Source: Isoperla grammatica
Lineage: Eukaryota > Arthropoda > Insecta > Plecoptera > Perlodidae
Direction: 5' to 3'
Assembly (NCBI GenBank): GCA_945910005.1
Contig: OX246741.1
Span: forward strand, 10,836,669 to 10,900,668
DNA length: 64,000 nt
Shown: positions 25,339 to 38,287 of the stretch, one piece after another
Layout: every line of letters starts with the position of its first letter
How positions within the stretch are numbered: the first letter of the stretch is position 1
Program-made: the position numbers and the translations under genes
Notes under the pieces: generated by a model
Databases searched by the model: none
What the model was told of the DNA's origin: nothing
What the model saw: the letters and a program-made list of their open reading frames with translations, nothing else

Positions 25339-27043
25339 CACCATTACAATACACATACATGTCTAAACCGTTGTCTAAACTAAATCATGCACCATTACAA
25401 TACACATACATGTCTAAACCGTTGTCTAAACTAAATCATGCACCATTACAATACAAGATGGTGGCCACACATGTCTTAAACGTTGTCTAAACTAAATCAT
25501 GCACCATTATAATACAAGATGGGGGCCACACAATACACATGTCTAAACCGTTGTCTAAACTAAATCATGCACCATTACAATATACATACATGTCTTAACC
25601 GTTGTCTAAACTAAATCATGCACCATTATAATACAAGATGGTGGCCACACATGTCTAAACCGTTGTCTAAACTAAATCATGCACCATTACAATACAAGAT
25701 GGGGGCCACACAATACACATGTCTAAACCGTTGTCTAAACTAAATCATGCACCATTACAATACACATACATGTCTAAACCGTTGTCTAAACTAAATCATG
25801 CACCATTACAATACAAGATGGTGGCCACACATGTCTTAAACGTTGTCTAAACTAAATCATGCACCATTACAATACAAGATGGGGGCCACACAATACACAT
25901 GTCTAAACCGTTGTCTAAACTAAATCATGCACCATTACAATACACATACATGTCTAAACCGTTGTCTAAACTAAATCATGCACCATTACAATACAAGATG
26001 GTGGCCACACATGTCTTAAACGTTGTCTAAACTAAATCATGCACCATTACAATACAAGATGGGGGCCACACAATACACATGTCTAAACCGTTGTCTAAAC
26101 TAAATCATGCACCATTACAATACACATACATGTCTAAACCGTTGTCTAAACTAAATCATGCACCATTACAATACAAGATGGTGGCCACACATGTCTTAAA
26201 CGTTGTCTAAACTAAATCATGCACCATTATAATACAAGATGGGGGCCACACAATACACATGTCTAAACCGTTGTCTAAACTAAATCATGCACCATTACAA
26301 TACACATACATGTCTAAACCGTTGTCTAAACTAAATCATGCACCATTACAATACAAGATGGTGGCCACACATGTCTTAAACGTTGTCTAAACTAAATCAT
26401 GCACCATTACAATACAAGATGGGGGCCACACAATACACATGTCTAAACCGTTGTCTAAACTAAATCATGCACCATTACAATATACATACATGTCTTAACC
26501 GTTGTCTAAACTAAATCATGCACCATTATAATACAAGATGGTGGCCACACATGTCTTAAACGTTGTCTAAACTAAATCATGCACCATTACAATACAAGAT
26601 GGGGGCCACACAATACACATGTCTAAACCGTTGTCTAAACTAAATCATGCACCATTACAATATACATACATGTCTTAACCGTTGTCTAAACTAAATCATG
26701 CACCATTACAATATACATACATGTCTTAACCGTTGTCTAAACTAAATCATGCACCATTATAATACAAGATGGTGGCCACACATGTCTTAACCGTTGTCTA
26801 AACTAAATCATGCACCATTACAATACAAGATGGGGGCCACACAATACACATGTCTAAACCGTTGTCTAAACTAAATCATGCACCATTACAATATACATAC
26901 ATGTCTTAACCGTTGTCTAAACTAAATCATGCACCATTATAATACAAGATTGTGGCCACACATGTCTAAACCGTTGTCTAAACTAAATCATGCACTATTA
27001 CAATAGACATACATGTCTAAACCATTGTCTAAACTAAATCATG
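25339..27043 (+). repeat. Higher-order satellite array, 180-bp period built from 51 + 61 + 68 bp subunits
   Basis: All subunits start CACCATTACAATACA and end GTCTAAACTAAATCATG. Subunit A inserts a CATACATG segment. B inserts AGATGGTGGCCACACATG. C inserts AGATGGGGGCCACACAATAC. The order A-B-C gives exactly 180 bases and is kept for most of about nine periods. Near 26640-26760 and 26880-27043 the order changes to extra A units, and one copy has AGATTGTGG. No open frame of note lies inside. Confidence 0.93.
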
Positions 27044-27539
27044 CATTTGGTTTGCTAGATTCGGAAACCCAATACGGATGATACCTATAGTTGCCTTCTT
27101 GACAGAAAACCATAAGTTCCGGAACTTGTGGAGTTTCTGCAAAGAATTTAATATTCTAACCCACACGTTATGCCTTTGGAGCATATGGATTTATGGTTGA
27201 GTGATTGATATTTGGGCTTTACGTCTCATATTTTTTGCAACTTGACTAATCGAGACGATGAGTGGGTGAAATATGAACGGCCATGCTATCCTCAATGTAC
27301 GCAACCCCACAGAAAGGGTATAGTCGACATCAAGGGAAAGTAATAGTGAGATTGGACGCGGTGAAGGGGGAAAGAAGTTCTGACAGTCATCGAGTGTAGC
27401 GCTGCGACGCGGCCGGAATACGAAACTCTTTCTCCGAGCAACTCTCGGCTCTCTTTGCTCAATACTCTCTGACTGGCGTCGCGGCGTCAATTGAGCTGTC
27501 GGGGCACTCCCGTCTTCTCTCTCTCTCTCTCTCTCACTC

Positions 27540-28232
27540 AGCTCACATTTCCAACGCACAGGACAAAACTTCTCGACCACTCTTTCACAATACACGCTAT
27601 CCGCACATGGAATACCCTACCATCCAGCATACGTGATGTGTACCATACAAATTTTCATGCATTTAAGAGAGAAGCTCGCAAGCATTACTTCCTTAAATAC
27701 TGAAGCACAAAGTAGCAACGAAATAGTCCCACTTTGAATAAAAAAGGTTCAATATCATTCCGTTAATTTTAACATTATCCGTGTATGAATGAGATGGATG
27801 AATGAGATTTGTTTGGTTTAGCTTATATTATACACATTAATCTAATTACTTTTAGTTAAATTTTAGTTTTGCTTGGGCCGTATCGTTGCTCATGCTATTA
27901 TTTTAGTAGATCCCCCCTCTTCATACTTCTAATTACTTGTATCATATTGTCCAGTGAGGTTCTAATTTTACCATGATTTATATTTATGCATCATTCACTT
28001 CAAATTATAATAATATCATTGTATACGTACACTATAATTATCTGTTACTTTAAGTGTTAATTTATCTAAATCATAATTTTATATGTTTGTATCTATCTAG
28101 GAATCAAAATTACTATTATGTCTGTATTGTTATTGTATGTATCTTATAAAATGGTTGGATGGTAGAGAATGCCTAACAGGCATTAATCCCGCCATAAATA
28201 AAGACGCTAATCAATCAATCAATCAATCAATC
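27540..28232 (+). mobile_element. 5'-truncated LINE: RT C-terminus, 3'UTR and (CAAT)n tail
   Basis: The open frame ending at 27703 carries SFTIHAIRTWNTLPSSIRD followed by a FHAFKREARKHYFLKY-type end. This is the usual C-terminal signature of non-LTR reverse transcriptases (aromatic-WN-LP-S, then FK near the stop). About 500 bases of AT-rich 3'UTR follow, ending in five ATCA repeats at 28208-28232, as expected of CR1/L2/Jockey-type elements with microsatellite tails. Upstream it runs into a CT microsatellite at 27515-27536, so only the last part of the element was inserted or preserved. Confidence 0.7.
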
Positions 28233-28597
28233 TCTCTCTCTTTTTTGTTTCTCTCTATCTGCTTCATGTATGCATGTTTTTAATTTCTTTCCTTTTTCTT
28301 TTAAACATGTTTCATGTAACGATGTAAGTACAGACCTACGTGTGTAAAGCTTTATTAATTTTTAATTTAAATTTATCCAGTCTTAACTAAAAACAGTTCT
28401 CTTTCTTCTCTCCCAACGAGTTTGATAGTCTTTCTTATACACTTAGCTACAACATTATTAAAATTTCTTTTCGTATGTACATGAGCTGTATACATTTTTA
28501 ATATTTTCCTTTCGCTTTTTAAATTACAGTTTAAACTTATTAGTAATAAAAAACATTATTATAACATTATAACTCCTTATTATAATATTAAGGTTTG

Positions 28598-28675
28598 ATT
28601 TAAAGTCCCCCACTGCAAATCAGTTTCGTTACTGAGTGGGTAGACTCTAAATGTGAATTTATTTATTTATTTGAT
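28598..28675 (+). mobile_element. SINE 3' tail fragment
   Basis: Carries AAAGTCCCCCACTGCAAATC, then GAGTGGGTAGACTC and (TTTA)n. It is the same tail as at 4137-4206 with no head visible, so it is 5'-truncated. Confidence 0.5.
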
Positions 28676-29523
28676 GTAAGAAAATGGCTAACTGGTCACG
28701 ATTAAGGCATTTCTCTCTTCGTTCATTTCTCCTGATGTCCCTTGTCTGCTGTGATCAATAGACCTCAGCGTCTCTTATTCAGCGGGTGGACATGTATTGT
28801 ATACTGAAGCCATACAAGGCCGGCCCCGGGTCGCACAGTCCAAATCTCGCCCCTTGTCTAATTAGTCGACGAAATCCAATAACAGGTCCGGCGACGTTGG
28901 TCAGATTAGTTCGTAATATTCCCGCTCGGCGAGGCATTTCGCATTCACTCCGGTACAATGTATATAAAATCAAGGAGGGCTTCTGGGACCCCCCCCCCTC
29001 TCTGTTCCTCGCAGGTTGAATACATTTAAGATAACATTTACATATAAATATGGTGCGTGTCGGGATCCCTACTTCGTGTTGCCTTGGGGTTTACTGAGAC
29101 AGTTCCCTGTAAAACAAGACACTTATTTATTGTTCTTCCGTTGCCTCACAGCTTACAATTGTGGGTTTGATTGATATTTTCATATTTTTTAAAGGTAAAC
29201 TATATAATAGCGTTCTTTTAGATCACAGTAGACAATCCATATACCCAAGTCGACGGTTAAGGAACTGCTTTTATAATTTTTATAATTAAGGATTCTATGT
29301 ATTATTTAACGAAATCTATGTAACGGTATGCTTGAAAGAAACCCCAAATAAATAAATAAAATAACTAAAATAAACAATATCAAACAAAGAGAAACAGTTT
29401 TGTATGGTGGATTCAGACAACTATACATTTTAATGCTTAATGTCAAATAACTTAATGTTGAAGATACATTTACATGGAATAAACTCTTTGGAATAGATAT
29501 CTAATCCCGAACAAGAAGTCTAA

Positions 29524-29623
29524 GGTTGGAATTCATAGTCGGCCCCTACACCTAGGGGCGCCCATTGTTACCAAGGTAACAATGGGCGCCCCTAGGTGTA
29601 GGGGCCGACTATGAATTCCAACC
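29524..29623. mobile_element. Foldback MITE, PIF/Harbinger-like, copy 2 (loop lost)
   Basis: 100 bases with the same terminal inverted repeats as 18626-18772, but the arms meet at GTTACCAAGGTAAC with no loop. It is flanked on both sides by TAA (29521-29523 and 29624-29626). Confidence 0.88.
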
Positions 29624-29959
29624 TAAGCATAGATTCATACTGTGTCAAAATTCGTTTAAATTGTTAATATTAAGGGAAACCTGTGTAAACGCGCCATAAT
29701 GGTTTTGTATTGTTTAATATTAAATCTTTAACGTTAACATTCATGTGAATCTACCATTACTCATATTACTAAATCTAGTTCTCTGTTTTACCAACAGAAC
29801 GTGCTCTGGCCGAATATAACGGCTTTACGATATTGAGTTTGATGGTATTCCGATGCCCAATATCCGATAAGCTATTTATAGGGACCACCCAACTCCCGCG
29901 CCAGAGACCATTGTCATTACGAATTGTTTTTGAAGCGAATGATTGGATTAGTGGATATT

Positions 29960-30368
29960 GCGATTCTCTACACATCGACTCACTTGCCGGTGACAAGGTC
30001 AGATTACGAGCATGGCAGCGGATAGATTCGATTAATCGAAGTTACGATTCTCTACACGTCGACTCACTTGCGGGTTACAACGTACAGACTACGAGCAAAG
30101 ATTATAAACCCTTTATAATCTTTGCTACGAGCATGGCAGCGTATAGGTTCGATTAATCGAAGTTACGATACTCTACACGTCTACTCACTTGCGGGTGACA
30201 ACGTACAGACTACGAGCAAAGATTATAAACCCTTAATAATCTTTGCTACGAGCATGGCAGTGTATAGATTCGATTAATCGAAGTTACGATTCTCTACACG
30301 TCGACTCACTTGCGGGTGACAAGGTAAGGTACGGGCATGGCAGCGAATAGATTCGATTAATCGAAGTT
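29960..30368 (+). repeat. Four-copy tandem repeat (about 83 bp) with a 33-bp hairpin inserted in two copies
   Basis: Units carry CGATTCTCTACACGTCGACT, CACTTGCGGGTGACAA, CGAGCATGGCAGCG and the palindrome TTCGATTAATCGAA. Copies 2 and 3 contain a hairpin at 30094-30126 and 30215-30247: arm AGCAAAGATTATAAA, loop CCC, then the reverse arm. It is flanked by ACG on both sides. Copies 1 and 4 lack it. Confidence 0.85.
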
Positions 30369-32578
30369 GTGGTCAGACTGTTTTCAATGCATCACAACGA
30401 TGACTGGCGACACAAATTGGGGGTGATTGACTGTTTTCACAGCAAGCTAATTATTTATGGCTGGGTCATCATTCAATGCACTCAATAATGATTTATTATT
30501 ATTATTTGCTGTTATAGATTAGATAGTTACACAAATTCTACTCGGAGAAGCTATATCTACATTCTATGTACTGACCAATGTGTAATAATAGTCAAGATCT
30601 CTTAGTTCGACTAAAGCCCGCCAGGGGATCAAGCGCAGCTCTTGGGGCTCATCGAACACGTTGGGGCTAACCGTAACTCCACCAGGACCTTGATGCAAAG
30701 CAAAGTGAAGCCGTTTGCGTTGTGCGTTTAAACTGGTCTCTGCCCATGTTGCTGTTATCAAACACCCTCGCAGGTCTATTCTCCTTGCCCGCCACGCACC
30801 GAGTGTACTAGATACTCACAATCAGTACTTCACTGTGCGCGAGAGTTCAGAGCCGGATTCGTTTAACGGATTAAAAATTTAGTTCGGAAATAAAAATTCA
30901 ATGGCAGATTATTTCCCCGGTTATGGAGCAGCTATCACTTGTTTTTACACTTCACGGGTAAACCGGGTTTAACCCACGCGAGATATGTCTAGTCTAGCTA
31001 GACCAATCACAAGCCTGGAATACGCATAAATGAAAGAACGCCTCAGAAAGTGAAGCGAACTGTAGAAATACTTTCGCTCGTTGCATTCGCTTGACGCAGT
31101 TTAATTATATATTAATCAGTTAATGATTACGGCAACAGGGTATTAGAAAATAATGTGTTTAACATTTTAAAACGAACTTACAATCGTTGATAAGTTACGA
31201 ACAAGTAGTGGCTGCACAGGTGATAGCTAATTGTTTGAACCGAGGCTCACGTCTGTAATATTTACCGTTGAGTCTCCATACAAGAGCAGTACCTACAACT
31301 CTGCTCGCTGTTGTAGGTTCTGCTTTCCGAACAGATTGTTAATTATTCAGTCTACATGAAACGTGGACTAAGCTTATACGTGAAGGTTTCAGCGCGCAAA
31401 TATTCTCTGCTGCAACACTGGTAATCGTTATGTCTCATGTGTACTGATATACTTGGTAGGTCAAAGGTGAACCTTTTGGTGGTAAACATAAACATGTGAT
31501 TATAACCTCATTAAAAGTGGGATTTTAGTACACAAATAAGATGAAAATAGAACAAGAAATATAGGGACAACCAATATTAACAATAACCATATGAAATGTT
31601 TGTCTTATTTAAGAAATTATGAAAATCTCAAAAGCGACAACAATTAATATTATCAATCATTGTAAATAAATTGAATGTGCATTTTTAACTGTACCAAAAG
31701 AAGTAAATAAATAAAAATATGTCAATTGAAATATGGTAGTAGTAATGTCACTATATCACCCTATATGTTCCTGTCAACACATTAGTATCAGCCATCAGCA
31801 GTAAGACAAGTGTGTTATACTCGGTAGTGTACACTGTACAGGAGTGGGTATACTGTGTGTAATACGATTAAGGTAAAGATGTATTTGGTTTGTACCCATC
31901 CTGCCACTCGGGTAAACCGGAAAAACAAAACACTGCAATACGATAAATATGGTGGAGGTGCCGGGTCCAATTATATTGTTCAGATCTGTACCGTTCTCGG
32001 CCATCTTTTGAGTAGTTAGTAGGATTGAAGCTTGATAGAGTTCGATGCACTTCTATAATTACACTATAAAGTTTTCAATTTGGACCTAAACTAGGAGATA
32101 ATAACTGAAAATTAGCATATTATGAAAGTATAAGTTATAGACGATTTCTGTAAAATAATTTTATAATTTGAAATAATTACTGTTTCAGTTGGTATGCGAA
32201 TGATAAATGATGAAACATAATCGTAAAATTATGAATTAAAATCAAAATAATAACAGTAGGCCGACTAGAATCATAAAATGACAAGAGAAAGTCCGTGTGA
32301 CTTCATTTACCTAATTCTTGGGTAAATTTTCACACCCCACAAACAATCCAACGGAGACAAGGACCTTATTATAGTGTTCCTCTTCCCTCTATTTGACGAG
32401 AAGGATTGAAGGGATGTGTCAATGACATTCATGAAAATGCCATCAGCATTTTGAAGGTTGAAGGTTGAATGAAAGTTTTTTTATTGACATTTAACAAATA
32501 CATGTTACAGCATGGAGACTAGCCCCCAAAGAAACCAAAGTCGTTGGAAGGAAAATGTAATTACAATTCTGTTCTTAG
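30369..32578. other. Intergenic or upstream intron of the unrecognised gene
   Basis: AT-rich with a few short AT microsatellites. Because the exon at 32579 starts within a codon, this stretch is probably intron, but no upstream coding exon could be identified. Confidence 0.4.
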
Positions 32579-35500
32579 ATGTCAACGCGGAAGGGGACGA
32601 AGAGTCCGAAGAGGCGGACAGAGGAGGGGGGACGGTGTCGCCGACACTGGAGGACGACGAAGAGGCAAAGAAGAAAGCCGCGGCTGCCCGCATCAGACAG
32701 CTAGTGTCGTCGGGACCACTTCTGGCCCACACGTAGGTATTACACACAGCCGACTATAACAGTAAAGGCCCGTCGAATTAACTTGGAAGGTATTTTTATT
32801 TCATCGAAATTAAAGGCCAGTTTAGGGCACAGTGCGCTCTTTTGCCTGATGATAGATGAATGATGGTGCGAAAGGGAGGAGGGGAAGCATGGTCTACCAT
32901 TTGGCCCAGAACACAGAACATCAATTTAAAAAAAATTAATCAATAAATTATTTATTTTTAGTACTCTGCTACTCCCCCCTACCCGATAAATAAATGTTGG
33001 AAACGGGGTCAAGATGTATATATATAAAGAATTCATGTCAATCAGAATTTGATTGTTATGATTATACTTATATATTTCAATGGAATTGTGATCGCTGTAT
33101 GACTGCGAACTATCAATTAAAATGTTAAAACTTCACATTAGCCTTAGTATGAAAGATTTTGCATAAATGTATAAAGTAATACATTCAAAAATATAAACAT
33201 ACATTTTAAAAACGACAAAATGTGATTGAAAAAGTAAAACATACTACACAGATGTCATATGATTTCCGAATTCAAAATGGCTTCTAAATGGAATGCGTCG
33301 CTCACCACCACACTGGGGTTCTGCAAATGCCAAATCAAATCTATTCCAATTGTTTGTTCTTTCCGTCTATACAACCACGAACGCTATGAATTTCGATCTC
33401 AATCAATTTTGTAATATTATAGTTATTTAACGGTGATTCAACATTGGCAGCATTTTCCGGTTTAAAAATCTATCATAAAACTCGTGTTGTAAAACAAAAC
33501 CCTCTCAAGTCGGTGTCCTTGGGCGAATGTCATCCCTTGTTCTCTAATGACGTCCTACACATGAAGACGCAGCGACCGAGCTTTTAAGTGCTTTGACTCA
33601 ACTTTCCTGCCATTATACTTTGGTAAGTAAGTTTCGCTCAGCGTTTTAGTGTTTTACAACTACCGTTAACGTTATCAACGTTTGAATAGTTCTATGGCAT
33701 GCAATTAAGAAAGTTTTGTATCCAAAGTTTAATCTTCTATACCTAAAGACGACTGCTACAAATACGGAAAGCGTAACTTTCGACTTACGATTGTAAAAAT
33801 AGCTATAACTATATACGTAGCCGTGTTTTGTTTCGGACAAACATTGAATATATTTATACCAATCAAATAAATATACAACAATGGAGTGTCTTAGCAACAC
33901 ATTGATGCATTTTCCCACCTAAATGACTGTCCCCCACTGGTCTGTATCTATACTTGGTTGATACGGTGTTTACAGACAGATCCGTCTTTTTGTTCTTCAT
34001 CTGATGTGTTTCACCTATTATTTTCAATATATTTTCAAGTATTTCTCGGTATTTCCATATACATTTTCAAAGAATGTTGGGCGTGGGAATCGTTGAGGTG
34101 TGTGCTTTATGTCTCACGGCCTAGTATTAGATACAAACTAAGCTATATACTAACGTACACTCGCGGTCATATATAAATCAAGGTTAATAAACATACGTGT
34201 TCTCACCTACCCTAATTTATTTATTCGCATACCCTACGTAGCCTACTACAGAAAAACAAGACAGTTTACTAATTATTTTATTACTAAACCCAAAATATTA
34301 TTGACGTAGAAATGTTAGTTATCGGTAAAGTATAATTCCTTGATAACAGATTCAAAATGTATCTAAATAATTAGGCATTGGGTTTGATTAATTTTTTCAT
34401 GAGAGGTCTTTGATATATATCATACGCCCATAAAAACATTATCATCGACTATCAATTTGGTTGATACTTATTTCATGTGTGCGCAAGGAACAAAATCACA
34501 GCCGTATTCCTACCCAAGGTGTCTGCATATAGAGCCGAGGGTGGCGGCTTATACTGATACACGCGTCTCTACTTGGCTGGCTTCTGTGTCGTGAGGACAA
34601 CGCACTGACCCACCCCTAATGTACTAACTCTACTCGAGGGGAGTAAAAACCTTTAATCCTGCCACAAAACAAGGACACGTCCGTGCAGGACTAGAAAGAC
34701 ACAGTTCAATCCTTCGCGCGCCTCTTGAATAGACTGTTCCATTCGCTCCGGTTCAATTAACGGGGTTTAGGTAATCCCGAGACTTAGCCTAATGATATTC
34801 ATATCCTCCCAAGTGATCCCCCCCCCTTCCCATTCTCTCTTTGAACTCCAACCGCTCTTAGAGATGGCTGCCAACAACGATTACACTTTTACGAGTGGCA
34901 CTCATGATTATTATAAAACTTTAAAACGCAATTAATACTGATCTAGTGTTGTCTACAGGTTTGATAGTGAGCTAAGTAGTTTCTCGCGTGTGGACATAAA
35001 CATTATTAGATTTCTTTTCATTTTGTACGAATGTGATGTGTAAATAAATACATCTCTCTCTCTCTCTCTCTCTCTCTTTTTTCCTCCCTCCCTCCCTCCC
35101 TCCCTCCCTCCCTCCCTCCCTCCCTCTTCCCTTCTCTCTTTGTCAACGTGCGTGAGAGATTAATTAATAATTGTTTATAAACACATGTATCACGATAAGG
35201 TGAAATAATGGTCCACATTAACATGATATTAGAATAAATATGCATAATATTATATTGGTGTAGCGAGTTAATATACCAGCGAGCCAAGCATCCATTCAGG
35301 TAACACTTATACGATCATATTCGATTCAACAAGGAGATTTCAAAAAGCATCTTTGTGATTAAAATTTGATTTGAAGAGATTGATTGGGTTTAGATTATCA
35401 CACTCAACATAATATCAACTCTGACACGAGTTTATCGATATATTTGGTGGAGGTGCCGGGTAGAGGTTTACAGGCAAATTAAATGTAAGGAAATCGGTTT

Positions 35501-38287
35501 AAGAGTTGAATTGACCAAGTTTTGATAGCTTAAAATATGAGTAATCAATAACAAAATGTTGTGTGTTATTTATTATATTCTTGCAGTATTATTAACATGA
35601 AACTATAATATACCGTGTTCGTAGAATATTTGAGCTCAAAGATTTCAGCTACCGTATTAACTTTGTGAATTGTTATTATAAATGTATCTTATTTGTGACT
35701 TGTTCAGTAATTGAAAGATTCTTTGTTCTGATTTTGTTTTCTTTCCGCAGGGAGATTTCCTCCAGTCAATTAGACTTCTTCAAGATGTTGGACGACAAGA
35801 TTGAGAGCGTAAGTCTCCCCCCCCCCCTCTCTACAATCCACATCCGTCTTAGATGCTGCATGGAAATATAAGATGCAATATATGAGTTATTGGATTTGAT
35901 GAGATTTTGCTTCAACGCGTTTCCCATCACCAAATGTTCCATCACTGTATTCTAGATATATTCGTCTCATTTCACGGTCGAGACTTATCTTTCACGTTTG
36001 GTGACAACTCACTGGCGTCATTGATAACAGGAGCGCCGTCCTATATAGTTGTGACTCTGCCTGTCGAGAGGGGCAGTGGTGTCACGTGGGTTGTCGAGAG
36101 TACCTTACGTGAAACGAATTTTTATGTCCCGGAATAGTTAAACGTATATGTCGGGTGTATATGCTGTATACGGCGTAGCCTATGTATTAATTATCCTCGT
36201 AATTGCAATGACAAAATATAATAGTGTCCGGGCGGGGGGGATGTGAGCCCCAGTTCCCCCCGTTGTTAAAAAACATCCATTGTCCGTGGTAAGATATATT
36301 ATTTTATATGATGACACTATTGGTCTTGTCGAGGTGACTGAAAGAAGTTCTCCCCCGTTTGTTCCTGGGATAGAATAGCTCTGCCTCTCGTAACAAGCGA
36401 TAAAACAGGGGTTAACATAATACTCTATACCTATAGTGATTTAGTACGTCGTTAAACCATAAGTCCAGGGTTGAACGATAATAATATTAACAACAAATAA
36501 TGGGGTACATCGTCTAAGAGAACGGGTGATGTGAGAGTATTCTTCACACCCGATGAAACAATGCGCTTGGCTTTATTGACGCCGTCACGTGAGTGACGCA
36601 TATACTGACCTATACTACCTGGTACGAGCGCGGTGCACCTATACATAGGTAGTTCTTGAAACATGTACACGACAAATGAATACCTACTTGTCACGTTGTG
36701 ACATATATAGAGTGCTTATAAGTTACATAGTTACATGAAAGTAGTTGAAGTGTAGTAAAGTTGAACTACAGTATAGTTGCTACAGTATCAGCTACGTCCG
36801 AGATATTCGCCTATAGCCCCGCAATACAACGGCGTAAACACACTCAGGACAAAAAAAAACTTTCAGAAACCGACGACTTTGTGAACACATTGTAATTTCA
36901 TTCTGGGTTTCCGCGCGTGTCCTGAATCCAATGGTTGGATCTAGTTATCTCGTGCGGGGAAGACTGGCGCGGATATCACCCCCCCCTCATGTTCTGCCCC
37001 CCTCCCCCCCCCCCCCCAGCAGGGGTCGTAGCGTCGTCCTCTTAACACATTCTCGTAGTTTGCTACAGACCCGTTCATGCATCTTTCATAGCCGGGAGCA
37101 AAATAACGGCTCTTGCAATATATAGTTTGGCTTGTAAACTGCTACTTTTTCTCACTCGCTGCGCTGTTGTTCCGCCTACTAAATGTTGCATTTACATTGT
37201 GGCAAGCACTGTGGGGAAGTCATTCCCTCGATGTATCAAGGGTCGGCTGCGCGACCCTTAATTATGATGCAACACTTCCCGCACATGAGAGAATCTTTTC
37301 GCTAACTGTTGGTTAACATAGTTGTGCATTTGATTACACCAATCAAGTTGACATTCATTTTATTTTAAAATAACTGAAGTTCTCTCTCTGTGTTTTCCCG
37401 ATATATTCTGCAAATAGTTTAAGAGTAAATGGATGCACAATTTATTTATAGTGAATCAAAAACATTATAACATTGCTATGTCTGAAAAAGAGACTAAGGT
37501 TGGAATTCATAGTCGGCCCCTACACCTAGGGGCGCCCATTGTTGCCAAGGTAACAATTGTTTGCATGTTATTTCCCATAAACAAAACAAATCCATAGCAA
37601 CAATGGGTGCCCCTAGGTGTAGGGGCCGACTATGAATTCCAACCTAAGAGTAAAAGTAAAGTACTGCTATGGCGGTCTTGTTTTCACTTTTTGGTAGAGC
37701 CAAATTCCAGATTTCAACAAACACTTAAATCGCAGTTTCAGATTAATTAATTCCAATAAGTAGTAATTAGTGAAGGGATTTGTGCCAAGAATTAACGTTG
37801 GCTATTTAGAGGTAAACAAAGAGTTGACTAATCACTGAACCTGCTGAATGGACTCCAAAGTGTTCTTCGCGTGTTCCAGGGTCCAGACTACGACTCCTCC
37901 AGCGAGTACGAACAAGCTGCCGAGCGTCACCGCATGGCAGCGCTGATACGAGACTGGGAGTCAGCCAGCTGCCGGTCCCTCCCATCACCCCCCGCGCGCA
38001 AGGCGCCCCAGAAACAGTACTACCTCCCCCACCCCCACCCCCAGCCGGTGCCGCTGGCCAACGGGGACCTGTTCATGCAGCAGCAATACTATCACCAGTT
38101 TCAACAACAACAGTACCAGATCAGGGGCCAGTTCTTCATGCCGCACTCGCACCCCCAATACCCCCGCGGGCCCCCACAGTTCCTCGCGAGAAACTTCCAC
38201 CCCCACCCCCAGCCCCCGCCCCCCGCGCCGGCCACCGCGGTCGTGCGATACGGCCGCTCCAGGGGGGTCTTCACGGAACTAGCGTGA
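32579..38287 (+). CDS. Unrecognised gene, last three visible exons (acidic N part, His/Pro/Gln-rich C-terminus)
   Basis: Three exons join in frame: 32579-32732, 35751-35808 and 37880-38287 (stop TGA 38285-38287). Acceptors are TTCTTAG, TTTCCGCAG and TGTTCCAG; donors are GTAGGT and GTAAGT. The first exon enters with two bases of a codon, so coding sequence probably starts further upstream, in an exon I could not find. The visible part is about 205 residues. It has an acidic stretch (EGDEESEEAD, then LEDDEEAKKKAAAARIRQL), then the compact motif SQLDFFKMLDDKIESGPDYD, which spans two splice junctions and looks like a conserved short helix. Next come charged residues (YEQAAERHRMAALIRDWE) and a low-complexity tail rich in His, Pro and Gln ending VVRYGRSRGVFTELA. 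I do not recognise the family. An alternative start at ATG 32512 is open in frame, but it would read through the better acceptor at 32578. Consistent splice phases and the poly(A) signal at 38570 support a real gene. Confidence 0.62.
35049..35127 (+). repeat. (TC)n and (TCCC)n microsatellites
   Basis: TC repeats run directly into about 11 CCCT units. Confidence 0.95.
37498..37644. mobile_element. Foldback MITE, PIF/Harbinger-like, copy 3
   Basis: 147 bases, the same family; the loop is inverted relative to copy 1. It is flanked by TAA at 37495-37497 and 37645-37647. It lies in the last intron of the unrecognised gene. Confidence 0.88.

Noticed and set aside
32512..32578. ATG 32512 as the start of the unrecognised gene
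   Set aside because: The sequence between it and 32578 looks like a polypyrimidine tract and acceptor; the codon phase suggests an upstream exon instead.
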